A stretch of 64,000 nucleotides of DNA from Myxococcus xanthus (lineage in GTDB: Bacteria > Myxococcota > Myxococcia > Myxococcales > Myxococcaceae). Under the pieces are notes generated by a model that was given only the letters and a program-made list of their open reading frames with translations, made no database searches and was not told the DNA's origin. Positions 35,456 to 46,008 of the stretch are shown here, piece by piece. Location: assembly GCF_006402735.1 (NCBI RefSeq), contig NZ_CP017174.1:5769001-5833000 (forward strand), in the 5' to 3' direction. The first letter of the stretch is position 1, and every line of letters starts with the position of its first letter. The translations under genes were made by a program, and so were the position numbers.

Positions 35456-36832
35456 CTATTTCGCGGGTTTTGCGGGCATCTCGTTCGCCGATGACTCGCG
35501 AGCCACCCGCCGGCGCGCCGATCTGGCGGCATCCGAGGCCGGCGCTTCTTGTATCACGAGGTTGCAAGCCTCGAGTCCTTCGGCACGCCTACCCAGGGCG
35601 AACTCGAACTCACACAGCTGGTTCAAAAGCGTCCAGCGCTCCTGTCCAGTCGCTCCCGAGGCCAGGGCCGAGCGGATCAGCCCAGCCGCCCGGCCTCCCT
35701 CCCCCGCGTCGAACGCCGCCCGTGCCTGGCGCGACAGCTCCGCGACGGTGGGGCGCTCCACGGGGGGCGGAGGCGGTGCGGCGGTGGGCGCGGCTTTCTT
35801 GGAGGTCGGTGCCGGCGCCGGGCGCGGAAGCTCGGCCTTGCCCGGGGCGGCGACGCCTCCCAGGGTGCCCTTGGATGCCGACGCGTCCAGTTCGCCGTCG
35901 TAGGCAGCGCCCCGTGCCGCTGGCGACGTGGATCCCAGGCGCAGCGAGTCGCGCGGGGGGACGGACCGAGGTGCCTGCGAGTCCGCGACGCGCCGCTCCG
36001 AGAGAGCAGCGAAGGCGTCGTCCGAGTCCGCCGGCGGCGTCTGCAAGTCCATGGATTCGCTCGCGACTTTGGACTCCTCGTCCAGGGACGACGGCGCCCC
36101 TTCCTGCGCCATGGGCGCGGGCTCCAGCGCGGCCCGCATGTCGGCCTTGGGTGCGCGAGCAGCGGCGGGCGGCCCGCGCTTCGCCTTGCTCTCGCTTTCA
36201 CGCCGAATCCGCATGTCGAGCCCGCCGCCACTGCCAGCGTTGGCCCAGTCCTCCGCGAGCAGCCGCTGCTCCCGTGAGCGCTCGGCCCCTTTCGACTTCT
36301 TCGGCGCGGCCATTTCCCGGGCGGCGTAACCCGCCGCTTCCGCCTCGGCGGGCATCGTCAGCGCCGCCGCGGGGGCCGGAGCGGCCGCGGCCGGCGCGAC
36401 ATCATCGGCGGACGGAGGGGCCACCAGTTCTTCCTTCGCGACCGCGACCTTCGCCGCGCTCAAGTCAGGCCGCGTGAGGTCGGGCGACCGGGCCTCGAGC
36501 GTCAGAAGACCAAAGGTGCTCACGGAGGCCAGGCCCACCACGGGCAACAACCACCGGCGCCAGCGGGATGGCTTCGGCGCGGGGCCCGCGGCGACGCGGC
36601 GCGCGGCCTGCTGGGCATAGGCCATCAGCGACTCCAGCCCCGCGTCCGGAGCGGGCTCCACCGACAGCTGGGACATGGTGGCGCGCACCCCGCGAATGTC
36701 GTCCAGGGCCTGGGTGCAGCGGGCGCAGCTCTCCAGGTGGGCTTCGACGAGGCGGGCCTCGGGAACCGGCAGCTCGCCATAGGCGAAGTCGAGCAGCCGG
36801 TCCTCCTGCGCATGCGGATTCTGCGGCTTCAT
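35456..36832 (-). CDS. Zinc-finger anti-sigma factor with large extracytoplasmic region
   Basis: 458 aa. The N-terminal ZAS-type zinc finger shows H32-x3-C36-x2-C39 (EAHLESCARCTQ). A single membrane helix spans about 93-113 (WLLPVVGLASVSTFGLLTLE). The remaining 340 residues are periplasmic: a Pro/Ala/acidic low-complexity stretch and a final helical part resembling a TPR pair (AELSRQARAAFDAGEGGRAA onwards). It should hold the co-encoded ECF sigma factor inactive until a periplasmic cue. The ATG overlaps the sigma stop (ATGA-type, four bases). Confidence 0.87.
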   Translation of the reverse strand: MKPQNPHAQEDRLLDFAYGELPVPEARLVEAHLESCARCTQALDDIRGVRATMSQLSVEPAPDAGLESLMAYAQQAARRVAAGPAPKPSRWRRWLLPVVGLASVSTFGLLTLEARSPDLTRPDLSAAKVAVAKEELVAPPSADDVAPAAAAPAPAAALTMPAEAEAAGYAAREMAAPKKSKGAERSREQRLLAEDWANAGSGGGLDMRIRRESESKAKRGPPAAARAPKADMRAALEPAPMAQEGAPSSLDEESKVASESMDLQTPPADSDDAFAALSERRVADSQAPRSVPPRDSLRLGSTSPAARGAAYDGELDASASKGTLGGVAAPGKAELPRPAPAPTSKKAAPTAAPPPPPVERPTVAELSRQARAAFDAGEGGRAAGLIRSALASGATGQERWTLLNQLCEFEFALGRRAEGLEACNLVIQEAPASDAARSARRRVARESSANEMPAKPAK

Positions 36833-37461
36833 CCCACCACCGTCCTTCCGTCCTCGGCGAGGTCGCCGTCGACGCCCATCTCCGCCAGCCGGCGGCGAAG
36901 CCCGTCGAGCGCGTAGCGCATGCGGCTCTTCACCGTGTTCTCGGACACTCCCGTCACCTCCGCGATGTCCTTGAAGGGGATGCCGCTGTACTCGCGCAGG
37001 GTGAAGACCTCACGCTGCTCGTCCGGGAGCGTCGCCAGGGCTCGCTCCAACAGGGGACGCAGCCGGGCGTTGTAGGCACCGCGCTCAGGGCTGGCCCCCG
37101 CGTCCGGCAGGCCTTCCCCCAAGGGGCGCGACTCGTCCCGCTCCGCTCCCGGGGCGGGTGCCTCCAGGGAAGACACCTGGCGGTAGCTCTCTTTGCGCGC
37201 GCTGTCCACGCAGAGGTTCCTCGCAATCGTGTAGAGCCAGGTCGTGAACTTCGCCTTGGGCGTGTAGTCGCCGGCGCTCCGAACCACCTTCAGCCACGTC
37301 TCCTGCAGCACGTCCTCCGCCCGTGCCCGGTGCCCCGTGAAACGGAGGATGAAGTTGAACACCGGCGTCCGGTGCTTACGCACCAGCGCCTCGAACGCGC
37401 GCGCGTCCCCCGCCTGGAAGGCGAGCATCAGCCGCTCGTCTGAGGTTTCCGGTCCCAACAC
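36829..37461 (-). CDS. ECF-family RNA polymerase sigma factor
   Basis: 210 aa from the GTG at 37461 (GGAGAG about 10 bases upstream); an in-frame GTG at 37500 would add 13 residues. Sigma-2 region: FEALVRKHRTPVFNFILRFT and AEDVLQETWLKVVRSAGDY. Sigma-4 region: LPDEQREVFTLREYSGIPFK, IAEVTGVSENTVKSRMRYAL. A linker of about 45 residues rich in E, P and G separates them. It is encoded with its membrane anti-sigma factor, directly upstream of the pilin genes, and so is the best candidate regulator of the Tad-like locus and of itself. Confidence 0.92.
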   Translation of the reverse strand: MLGPETSDERLMLAFQAGDARAFEALVRKHRTPVFNFILRFTGHRARAEDVLQETWLKVVRSAGDYTPKAKFTTWLYTIARNLCVDSARKESYRQVSSLEAPAPGAERDESRPLGEGLPDAGASPERGAYNARLRPLLERALATLPDEQREVFTLREYSGIPFKDIAEVTGVSENTVKSRMRYALDGLRRRLAEMGVDGDLAEDGRTVVG

Positions 37462-37543
37462 TCCCCCAACTCTCCTTGGAGCCACCCTCACCCGGCCCAC
37501 TCCGCCACCCGTGCACAGTTAACGTGCGACGGGCCGCCAGGGT

Positions 37544-37951
37544 CTATCCCCGGCGAGGTCTCTGGTAAGTGGCGAGAATGACAGGGACGGCCACCGCTGT
37601 CACGAGCGCGCCTTGCGCCAGGAGCACCGCCGGCAGTGGCTGCTGCAGGTGCACGTACAGGGAGCGGCCGAGCGCCGCCCCGAGCAGCACGCCCGTCAGG
37701 GTGCGCACCGCGTTGTTTCCGGACGCCGGCCGGAAGCGGCCCACTGCCCAGTCCGCCAGCGCGGGAACGGTGAGCGCCAGGACGGCGGGCACGTCCAGCG
37801 CCCACCGCAGCGGGGCGCGCACGGCGAACAGGCCCACCATCACGGCCAGGAGCACCGGATAGGTCCCCAGGCAGCGCGCGCACACGCGCACGCCGCCGAA
37901 CAGGTAGGTGCGGTTGTACTCATCCGGATGATGATGGCTGAGCCAGAACAC
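37544..37951 (-). CDS. DUF2085-family membrane protein
   Basis: 135 aa from the GTG at 37951, chosen because GGAGGAAG lies about 7 bases upstream; it overlaps the oppF-like gene end by 32 bases. The motif [31 protein letters not shown] region (split here by position: HHHPDEY near residues 5-11, CARCLGTY near 23-30) is the hallmark of DUF2085 proteins. Three or four hydrophobic segments follow. The family is uncharacterised; the Cys-x2-Cys and His-rich head suggest metal binding. Longer in-frame starts run deep into the ABC gene. Confidence 0.8.
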   Translation of the reverse strand: MFWLSHHHPDEYNRTYLFGGVRVCARCLGTYPVLLAVMVGLFAVRAPLRWALDVPAVLALTVPALADWAVGRFRPASGNNAVRTLTGVLLGAALGRSLYVHLQQPLPAVLLAQGALVTAVAVPVILATYQRPRRG

Positions 37952-38972
37952 CGGGACTTCCTCCAGAAGGGGCTGCGGCCGGGGCCTCGCGCGCATCGGC
38001 CTCCGCCAGGAAACACGCGGCGAAGTGGCCACCGCCCAGCGCATAGGACGGGGGCGACTCGCGCCGGCACCGCTCCATGGCATGCGGACAGCGCGGATGG
38101 AAGGTGCAACCGGGGGGCGGTGCCAGAGGTGATGGCGGCTCGCCCGGCACCAGCAGGCGCGTCCGGGCGTGGCCGGGGTCCGCGACGGGCACCGCGGACA
38201 GCAGCGCCTGGGTGTACGGGTGGCGCGGCTGACGGTACAGCGACGCGGCTGGGCCCAACTCCACGATGCGGCCCAGGTACATGACGGCCACCCGGGTGGA
38301 CACGTACTCGACGATGTTCAGGTCGTGGGCGATGAAGACGTAGGTGAGGCCCCGCGCCTGTTGCAGGTCCACCAGCAGGTTGACGATTTGCGCCTGCACG
38401 GACACGTCCAGCGCGCTGATGGGCTCGTCGGCCACCACCAGGTCGGGCCGCAGCGCCAGCGCTCGCGCAATGCCGATGCGCTGCCGCTGCCCGCCGGAGA
38501 ATTCATGAGGGTAACGCGCCAGGGCCTCGCGCGGCAGCCCCATGGCGTCCACCAACTCCGCCACCTCGCGCTCCCGCTCCCCCGGCCCTCGGGCCAGCCC
38601 GTGGATGGCGAAGGGCTCCTCCAGAATCTCCCGGACCGTCATCCGGGGATTGAGCGAGGCATACGGGTCCTGGAAGACGAACTGCATCCGCTGGCGCAGC
38701 GGCCGCAGCTGGCGCTGGGACAGTCCGGTGAGTTCCTGCCCGTCGAAACGAACGGAGCCCGCCGTGGGCTCCACCAGCCGCAGCACCGCGCGCCCCAGGG
38801 TGCTCTTCCCGCAGCCACTCTCCCCCACCAGCCCCAGCGTCTCCCCGCGCATGACGTCGAAGCCCACGCCGTCCACGGCCTTCACCGCGCCGCGAACCCG
38901 GCCGAGCACGCCGCCTCGCACCGGGAAGTGCACCTGGAGGTCGCGGACCTGGAGCAGCGGCGTGGAGTTCAT
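37920..38972 (-). CDS. Peptide/nickel-type ABC transporter ATPase, OppF-like
   Basis: 350 aa from the ATG at 38972, which overlaps the OppD-like stop (ATGA). Walker [10 protein letters not shown] (50-58), Q-loop [13 protein letters not shown], signature FSGGQRQR, Walker [14 protein letters not shown] and the H-loop FIAHDL are intact. The C-terminal oligopeptide-transporter domain with the cysteine motif [14 protein letters not shown], which binds a 4Fe-4S cluster in some members, is present. It would energise import of oligopeptides or metals with the OppD-like partner. No permease or binding protein is adjacent. Confidence 0.9.
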   Translation of the reverse strand: MNSTPLLQVRDLQVHFPVRGGVLGRVRGAVKAVDGVGFDVMRGETLGLVGESGCGKSTLGRAVLRLVEPTAGSVRFDGQELTGLSQRQLRPLRQRMQFVFQDPYASLNPRMTVREILEEPFAIHGLARGPGEREREVAELVDAMGLPREALARYPHEFSGGQRQRIGIARALALRPDLVVADEPISALDVSVQAQIVNLLVDLQQARGLTYVFIAHDLNIVEYVSTRVAVMYLGRIVELGPAASLYRQPRHPYTQALLSAVPVADPGHARTRLLVPGEPPSPLAPPPGCTFHPRCPHAMERCRRESPPSYALGGGHFAACFLAEADAREAPAAAPSGGSPGVLAQPSSSG

Positions 38973-39988
38973 GGCGCGGGCACCGGGTTGTGACAGGCCG
39001 CCCACTGCCCTTCTCGCGGCGACGTCAGCGCGGGCTTCACGTGCGCGCAGACGTCCAGCGCGCGTTCACAGCGCTCCCGGAACGCACAGCCGACAGGCAA
39101 CTGCCGCAGCGGTGGCACCCTGCCGGGAATGGCCCGCAGCCGCGCCCGGGAGGCTCGAGCGCCGCCCACGTCGCGCCTGGACGGAATCGAGCGCAGCAGG
39201 CCCGCGGTGTACGGGTGCGCGGGCTGGGAAAACAGCGCTCGCACCGGGGCGCGCTCCACCACCCGGCCCGCGTACATCACCACCACCGCGTCGCAGCTCT
39301 CCGCCACCACGCCCAGGTCGTGCGTTATCAGCAGCACCGCCATGCCCCGCTCGGCCTGAAGCCGCGCGAGCAGGTCCAGAATCTGCGCCTGGATGGTGAC
39401 GTCCAGCGCTGTGGTGGGCTCGTCCGCGATGAGCAAGGCCGGGTCACACGCCAGCGCCATCGCAATCATCACCCGCTGCCGCATGCCTCCGGAGAGCTGG
39501 TGTGGATACGCATCCACGCGCTCGGCTGGCGCGGGGATGCCCACCTGCCGCAGCATCTCCACGGCCTTTTCCCGGGCCTGCGCGCGCGAGGCGCCCAGGT
39601 GCAGCCGGACGCCCTCGGCAATCTGCTCGCCCACGGTGAACACCGGGTTGAGTGACGTCATCGGCTCCTGGAAGATCATCGCCGCGTGACGGCCGCGCAC
39701 CCGGCGCAGCTCGGCTTCCGGCAGCGTGAGCAAGTCCCGCCCCTGGAAGCGCACCTCTCCGCCCACCACGCGCACTGGCGGCTCGGGCGCCAGCCGCAGC
39801 AGGGACAGCGCCGTGAGGCTCTTGCCACACCCGCTCTCCCCCACCACGCCCAACGTTCCCCCTGGGGGCAGCGCGAAGGACACATCGTCCACCGCGCGCA
39901 CCGGCCCTGCTTCCAGCGCCAGCTCCGTGGTCAGCCCGCGGACATCGAGCAACAGCTCCTGGCCCGCGGGCGTCACGGCGGCTGTCAC
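38969..39988 (-). CDS. Peptide/nickel-type ABC transporter ATPase, OppD-like
   Basis: 339 aa, GTG start overlapping the upstream MshEN-type stop (GTGA). Walker A GESGCGKS (50-57), Q-loop [12 protein letters not shown], signature LSGGMRQR, Walker [13 protein letters not shown], and the H-loop LITHDLG are all intact. The C-terminal cysteine motif [14 protein letters not shown] matches OppD/DppD. Both ATPases appear functional. The coupling to an MshEN gene is unusual and may only reflect operon compaction. Confidence 0.9.
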   Translation of the reverse strand: MTAAVTPAGQELLLDVRGLTTELALEAGPVRAVDDVSFALPPGGTLGVVGESGCGKSLTALSLLRLAPEPPVRVVGGEVRFQGRDLLTLPEAELRRVRGRHAAMIFQEPMTSLNPVFTVGEQIAEGVRLHLGASRAQAREKAVEMLRQVGIPAPAERVDAYPHQLSGGMRQRVMIAMALACDPALLIADEPTTALDVTIQAQILDLLARLQAERGMAVLLITHDLGVVAESCDAVVVMYAGRVVERAPVRALFSQPAHPYTAGLLRSIPSRRDVGGARASRARLRAIPGRVPPLRQLPVGCAFRERCERALDVCAHVKPALTSPREGQWAACHNPVPAP

Positions 39989-41001
39989 TTCTGGGCCAGT
40001 TCCTCCAGGAACTCGCCTTCCTGGATGACGCCCTTGCGGATGAGCAGGCGGATGAGGCTGGCCACCATTCGGGCCGGCTTCACCTTCTCCGTGTCCAGCG
40101 AGGCATCCTCGCCGCGGGAGATGCGCTCGATGTCGTCCAGGATGGCCAGGTCCTCGTCAGAGAACTGAGGCGTGGGCGTGAGCGGCACCGACGGACGCGA
40201 GCCCTGCGCGGCCCCGCCGAACATCACCACCGGCACGCGTGGCCGGCCCTCCGCGCCGTCCCCCTCCGCGTCGGGAGGCGGAGGCGGCGGGGGCCGCGCC
40301 GGGGGCGAGGGCTTGCGGCCCAGCAGGTCATCCAGCGCGTCCACGCCGGACTCGCCATCGGTGGCTTCCGGCGGCGGAGGCGGGGGCGAAGCCGGGCCTC
40401 GGAGCGTGGGGGGACGGGCAGCGGCGGGCGGAGAAGGCGGTACGGGCTTGGGCACGGGCTTCGGAGCCTCCGGGAAATCCCATTCGAGCGGCGCGCCAGC
40501 GGCCACGGGCGGAGGCGGCGCACCGTCCTCGTCCTCCAGGGCCACGGCTTCCACGATGTCCAGCGGCTCGCCCCGGGCACGCGCCAGCGCGGCGTCCAGG
40601 TCGTCCGAAGCCGCCACGAAGACGCGCATCTGCTTGCGGAGCTGGAAGCGCAGCTCGTCCACGAGCGTCACGTCCGCCGGGTCATCCACCGCGACGAGGA
40701 TGCGCTCGCTGCGGCCTTCCACTTCCATCCGGAACGGCACGATGCGGTGCTCGGACTGGAAGTCCACGGACACCAACCCCACGACGTTCGCCGGAATCTC
40801 CTCCGGCAGCTCCACGAAGGGAAGCGCGTGCTGGGCGGACAGGGCCTGTGCGATGTGCGTGGGCGTGCAAAGCCCCTGCGCCACCAGCACCTCACCCAGG
40901 CGCTGACTGCCGAATGCGCCCCGACGTCCCAATGCCACGCGGACCTGCTCCTCCGTCACGACGCCGGCCTCGACGAGCAGCTCACCAATCTTCTTGCGCA
41001 T
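39985..41001 (-). CDS. MshEN-type (GspE N-terminal) protein without ATPase
   Basis: 338 aa. The N-terminal 130 residues are a GspE_N/MshEN domain with two copies of the RLGxxLVxxG motif ([40 protein letters not shown]), which in MshE binds c-di-GMP. Next is a Pro-rich linker of about 150 residues. The C-terminus ends in a short helical module ([20 protein letters not shown]) shared with the neighbouring paralogue. There is no Walker motif, so it is not a secretion ATPase. A role as c-di-GMP-responsive adaptor is plausible but inferred. Confidence 0.82.
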   Translation of the reverse strand: MRKKIGELLVEAGVVTEEQVRVALGRRGAFGSQRLGEVLVAQGLCTPTHIAQALSAQHALPFVELPEEIPANVVGLVSVDFQSEHRIVPFRMEVEGRSERILVAVDDPADVTLVDELRFQLRKQMRVFVAASDDLDAALARARGEPLDIVEAVALEDEDGAPPPPVAAGAPLEWDFPEAPKPVPKPVPPSPPAAARPPTLRGPASPPPPPPEATDGESGVDALDDLLGRKPSPPARPPPPPPPDAEGDGAEGRPRVPVVMFGGAAQGSRPSVPLTPTPQFSDEDLAILDDIERISRGEDASLDTEKVKPARMVASLIRLLIRKGVIQEGEFLEELAQK

Positions 41002-41007
41002 GGGGGA

Positions 41008-41763
41008 CTACCGCTTGACCTTCGCGAGGTACTCCTCGCGGCTGAACACGCCCTTCTCGATGAGCAGCTCCACCATCGCCTTGAGGGCGGCGACTTCCTT
41101 GCGCTGCACTTCTTCCACGTTGCGAAGCAGCTCCGCCGGACTGCCGGAGGCCGCCGCGGGACGGGCGGCGGGAGCCTCGGGCGCAGGGGCGGGACGGGCC
41201 GGGGCCGGAGCGGCGCGCGGCGCGGTCGCCACGGCCGCCGGGTCCAGGTCCTTGAGGTTCTTCACCACCGTGCGGCCCTGGGCGTCCACCACCTTGAAGT
41301 TGGTGTCCGCGTCCTCCAACTCGTGGTTCTGCTCGTAGATGCGCGCGAAGGCCCGGGCAATGGAGGTCCGGCCCGCCACGTTGGGGATGATGCGGCACTT
41401 GGTGACGGCGCGCAGCTCGTCCAGCATGCGCACGTTGAGCGGATCCGACATCGCCACCACCAGCGACTTGCCGTCATCCCGCAGCTGCAGCGGCAGCACG
41501 GAGAAGTCCCGAGCCGTCTGGGCCGGAATCTTCGCCTTCACGTGCGGCTGCACCATCTGCACCGCGTCCAGGTTCACCGCCGGCATTCCCAGTTGCTTGG
41601 ACAGGGCGCGCACCAGGATGTCCTCGGAGACGAGGCTCATCCTGACCAGGATTTCGCCCAGCTTGCCGCCCCACTTCGCCTGTTCGGCGAGCGCGGCCTT
41701 CAGCTGGCTCTCCTGAAGCACGTTCGCCTTGATCAGCAATTCACCAAGCTTGATCTGTGCCAT
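41008..41763 (-). CDS. MshEN-type (GspE N-terminal) protein without ATPase
   Basis: 251 aa. An MshEN domain at the N-terminus (KLGELLIKANVLQESQLKAA; KLGEILVRMSLVSEDILVRA), then the GspE_N-like beta-alpha part (LPLQLRDDGKSLVVAMSDPL). An Ala/Pro linker follows and the C-terminal module AMVELLIEKGVFSREEYLAK. It is the paralogue of the next gene, 6 bases apart. The pair shares both ends but differs in linker length. No ATPase domain. Function unknown, with c-di-GMP binding a testable possibility. Confidence 0.82.
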   Translation of the reverse strand: MAQIKLGELLIKANVLQESQLKAALAEQAKWGGKLGEILVRMSLVSEDILVRALSKQLGMPAVNLDAVQMVQPHVKAKIPAQTARDFSVLPLQLRDDGKSLVVAMSDPLNVRMLDELRAVTKCRIIPNVAGRTSIARAFARIYEQNHELEDADTNFKVVDAQGRTVVKNLKDLDPAAVATAPRAAPAPARPAPAPEAPAARPAAASGSPAELLRNVEEVQRKEVAALKAMVELLIEKGVFSREEYLAKVKR

Positions 41764-41824
41764 GTCGTGGCGCGCACTCTAGACTGTCTCGGCAGCGTGC
41801 GCCCCTTCTTCCGCGCCTGCCCGG

Positions 41825-42661
41825 TCAGGAACCCGGTGCCAGGGGCGCGGACGACCCGGAGGCGGGCGCCCCGGCGGGCAGCTCCCGGCCGGCAGCATCC
41901 ACCTCCACCACCCGGGCTCCCTCGGGGGGGACCAACTCGTAGAGTGTGAGGTCCGGTCGCGCGTTGAGTTTGATCTGCTGGTAGCGGACCTGGAGCTTCG
42001 TCTTCGCCTGCTTCGCCTCCAGCGACACCCGGCCCGGGAAGATGAGCCCGCCCTGCTCCAGGAAGTCCTCGAAGCCCAGGTCGTACCCCGGGATGCCCCG
42101 CACCTGGCTCTTCATGATGCGCAGGTACTTGGTGTGGACGTCGAGAATCTGCGTCGCCTGGCCCCGGTGGAGCGTCAGCACGTAGACGCCCTTCTTGCGG
42201 TCCAGTTCGAGCGTCATCCGCTCCGGGGGGATGAGCGGCACCTGCCCGAGCATGATGGGCACCAGCTCCTCGCCCGGCAGCATGACCGGCAGGAAGCGGG
42301 ACACGTTGGCGGGGCTGGCGGGGCCCTGGTACCAGGTGTTCGTATCCGCCTGATACAGCCCGAAGCGCTGTCCGTCGGAGACCAGGGAGGCGAGCGGCCT
42401 GTTGAAGAAGTCGAACGTCTCCAGGTGCAGCATGGCCGGCCGGGTGACTGCGACGAACATGCTCAGCGTGCCGCTCTGGTCGGGCAGCTCGGCGCGCAGC
42501 TTCGCGTCCCCCTCCAGCGTGACGACGTTCTCCTGGTTCTTCACGACGCGCTGATAGACGGTGTCCGCATCCGTGAGCTCGCCCTCGGGGCCGAACTCGA
42601 TTCGCTTGGGACAGCCAGAACAGAGCACTACCAGGAAGATTGCGACGGCTGCGCGGTTCAT
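41825..42661 (-). CDS. Lipoprotein, LolB/DUF4292-like
   Basis: 278 aa. Lipobox CSGC (C17; VVLCSGCPKRIEF). The fold pattern, with an N-terminal helix TVYQRVVKNQENVVTLEGDA and successive long beta strands, resembles the LolA/LolB half-barrel and the DUF4292 family of outer-membrane lipoproteins. The C-terminal part contains PDLTLYELVPPEGARVVEVD and a flexible tail. It may act in lipoprotein or lipid handling at the outer membrane; this is inferred. The start is divergent from the exbB-like gene with only 43 bases between. Confidence 0.8.
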   Translation of the reverse strand: MNRAAVAIFLVVLCSGCPKRIEFGPEGELTDADTVYQRVVKNQENVVTLEGDAKLRAELPDQSGTLSMFVAVTRPAMLHLETFDFFNRPLASLVSDGQRFGLYQADTNTWYQGPASPANVSRFLPVMLPGEELVPIMLGQVPLIPPERMTLELDRKKGVYVLTLHRGQATQILDVHTKYLRIMKSQVRGIPGYDLGFEDFLEQGGLIFPGRVSLEAKQAKTKLQVRYQQIKLNARPDLTLYELVPPEGARVVEVDAAGRELPAGAPASGSSAPLAPGS

Positions 42662-42704
42662 ATGGCCTAGTCTGGGCCATGCCGCCCTGCCCGGTCATCC
42701 ACCA

Positions 42705-43427
42705 ATGAGCCTGAACGACATCCTCCATTACCTCCGCCTGGGTGGCGTCACCCTCGCCCTGCTCATCTTCGCCTCGGTCGCGGCGCTGATTGTCGCCGTC
42801 GAGCGAATCATCGCGCTCTGGGGCGTGGGCGAGCGTTCACGCGCCTTGGGTGAGACAGTGAACAAACACCTGCTGCGCGGGGACGTCGCCGCGGCCCGCA
42901 CCGCCGCCGAGCGCTCCGACGCGGTGGCCGCCGACATCTTCCTGGCCGGGTTCGACCGGATGGAGCGCAGCCGCACCGCTGGGGGCGCTGGAATCGAGGC
43001 CGCGGTGGAGCGCGAGCGCGCCCAGGTGGCCCTCAAGCTGCGCCGCTACCTGTGGATCCTGGCCACCATCGGCTCGATTACGCCCTTCGTGGGCCTCTTC
43101 GGCACCGTGGCCGGCATCATGCGCTCCTTCAAGGACCTGGGCCTGGACGTGGAAGCGGGCGGCACGGGCGGCAGCGCGGCGGTGATGACGGGTATCTCCG
43201 AGGCCCTGGTCGCCACCGCGGTGGGCATCCTGGTCGCAGTGCAGGCGATGGTCTTCTACAACTACTTCCAGGCCCGCCTGTCCCGCGTGCTGGTGGAGCT
43301 GCGCCTGATTGGCGATGAGTTCGTCGAGCTGCTCAAGGAGCGGGCCGCCGGCCTGCCGCCGTCCGAGCCCATGCCTCCCGAACCGCAGGCCGCCCCCGCC
43401 ACGCGCTCGGACGCACAGCCCGCCTAG
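42705..43427 (+). CDS. exbB: MotA/TolQ/ExbB-family proton channel
   Basis: 240 aa from the ATG at 42705; the longer open frame has no better start. Three membrane segments: GGVTLALLIFASVAALIVAV (about 13-32), LWILATIGSITPFVGLFGTV, and AVMTGISEALVATAVGILVA. The conserved IGSITPFVGLFGTVAGIM region marks the MotA/ExbB domain. With ExbD it forms a proton-driven energiser of outer-membrane or periplasmic partners. No TonB or TolA partner is adjacent. In myxobacteria several paralogous pairs exist, one of which (AglRQS) drives gliding; this is a different two-gene pair. Confidence 0.9.
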   Translation: MSLNDILHYLRLGGVTLALLIFASVAALIVAVERIIALWGVGERSRALGETVNKHLLRGDVAAARTAAERSDAVAADIFLAGFDRMERSRTAGGAGIEAAVERERAQVALKLRRYLWILATIGSITPFVGLFGTVAGIMRSFKDLGLDVEAGGTGGSAAVMTGISEALVATAVGILVAVQAMVFYNYFQARLSRVLVELRLIGDEFVELLKERAAGLPPSEPMPPEPQAAPATRSDAQPA

Positions 43428-43445
43428 GCCGGAGGAGAACGCACC

Positions 43446-43898
43446 ATGGGCATGGGAAAGACTCCGGGCAGCGACGACGGCTCCGAGGATGGCGTCTTCG
43501 CTGAAATCAACATCACCCCGCTCACCGACATCTTCCTGGTGCTGCTCATCATCTTCATGGTGACCAGCTCCGTCATCGTGCAGCAGGGGCCGGGCGGTGG
43601 CGCCAAGGCCGGCCTCAAGGTGAACCTGCCCAAGGGCGGCGCCGCGGACGTCACCGCGCGCACCACGGACCTGTCGGTGGCGGTGCTCGCGGATGGGCGC
43701 TTCATGCTGGCCGGCAACGTCGTCTCCCAGGACGAGCTGCAGCAGGCCTTCGACGACGCCAGGCAGAAGGACGAGGAGACGGTGGTCATCGTCCAGGCCG
43801 ACGAAGGCGTGCCCCACGGCACCGTGGTGCAGGTGATGGAGCTGGCCAAGAAGGCCGGGCTCGCGCAGCTGGCCATCGGCGTTCGCGAAGGCGAATAA
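43446..43898 (+). CDS. exbD: ExbD/TolR-family protein
   Basis: 150 aa. The single membrane helix carries the conserved proton-path aspartate D28 (NITPLTDIFLVLLIIFMV). A periplasmic domain of the ExbD type follows (VAVLADGRFMLAGNVVSQDE; VVIVQADEGVPHGTVVQVME). It starts 18 bases after exbB with an AGGAG upstream. The pair ends in a strong hairpin terminator. Confidence 0.91.
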   Translation: MGMGKTPGSDDGSEDGVFAEINITPLTDIFLVLLIIFMVTSSVIVQQGPGGGAKAGLKVNLPKGGAADVTARTTDLSVAVLADGRFMLAGNVVSQDELQQAFDDARQKDEETVVIVQADEGVPHGTVVQVMELAKKAGLAQLAIGVREGE

Positions 43899-43920
43899 GC
43901 AACACCTCCCCGCTGGAAAC

Positions 43921-43960
43921 ACCAAGGCCACCCAGGGCAGCGAGCCCGGGTGGCCTTGGT
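43921..43960. terminator. Strong bidirectional hairpin after exbD
   Basis: A perfect 13-bp stem: ACCAAGGCCACCC (43921-43933) pairs with GGGTGGCCTTGGT (43948-43960), loop of 14 bases. It lies between the convergent exbD and acyl-CoA dehydrogenase genes. There is no T-tract of note, so termination may rely on stem strength or Rho. Confidence 0.75.
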
Positions 43961-43967
43961 GCTTCAG

Positions 43968-43991
43968 GCGCCCCGCGTTTCAGCGGGGCGC
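43968..43991 (-). terminator. Second hairpin at the end of the acyl-CoA dehydrogenase gene
   Basis: A 9-bp stem GCGCCCCGC (43968-43976) with GCGGGGCGC (43983-43991) and a 6-base loop, immediately beyond the acyl-CoA dehydrogenase stop. It probably serves the leftward transcript. Confidence 0.6.
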
Positions 43992-43995
43992 GGAC

Positions 43996-45840
<1,845 letters not shown>

Positions 45841-45916
45841 GGCCACTCCTGCGTGACGGCTCGCTGCCCGCCCTCGGTGAAAAAGGATGAGGTCAGCGGC
45901 GCGTTGAGACGCAGGA

Positions 45917-45945
45917 AGTGTGGCGGCGACTGATTTTTGAGTCAA
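45917..45945 (-). promoter_or_regulatory. Possible promoter of the acyl-CoA dehydrogenase gene
   Basis: Reading leftwards, TTGACT (complement of 45940-45945) and CACACT (complement of 45917-45922) are 17 bases apart. The -35 matches five of six, the -10 only three of six. The element is in the 168-base gap upstream of the dehydrogenase ATG, so would give a leader of about 70 bases. The A-rich spacer (CAAAAATCAGTC) also holds a small GACT/AGTC inverted repeat. Confidence 0.4.
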
Positions 45946-46008
45946 CCCCGAATGACACCTCGCGTTGAGGGGCCGTCAGAACCGCCCCTCGAGACGCGGT
46001 GCGTCTGC

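Noticed and set aside
37952-38083. Longer N-terminus for the DUF2085 protein
   Set aside because: The added residues lie wholly in the OppF-like gene; a GTG with a strong SD fits the family start.
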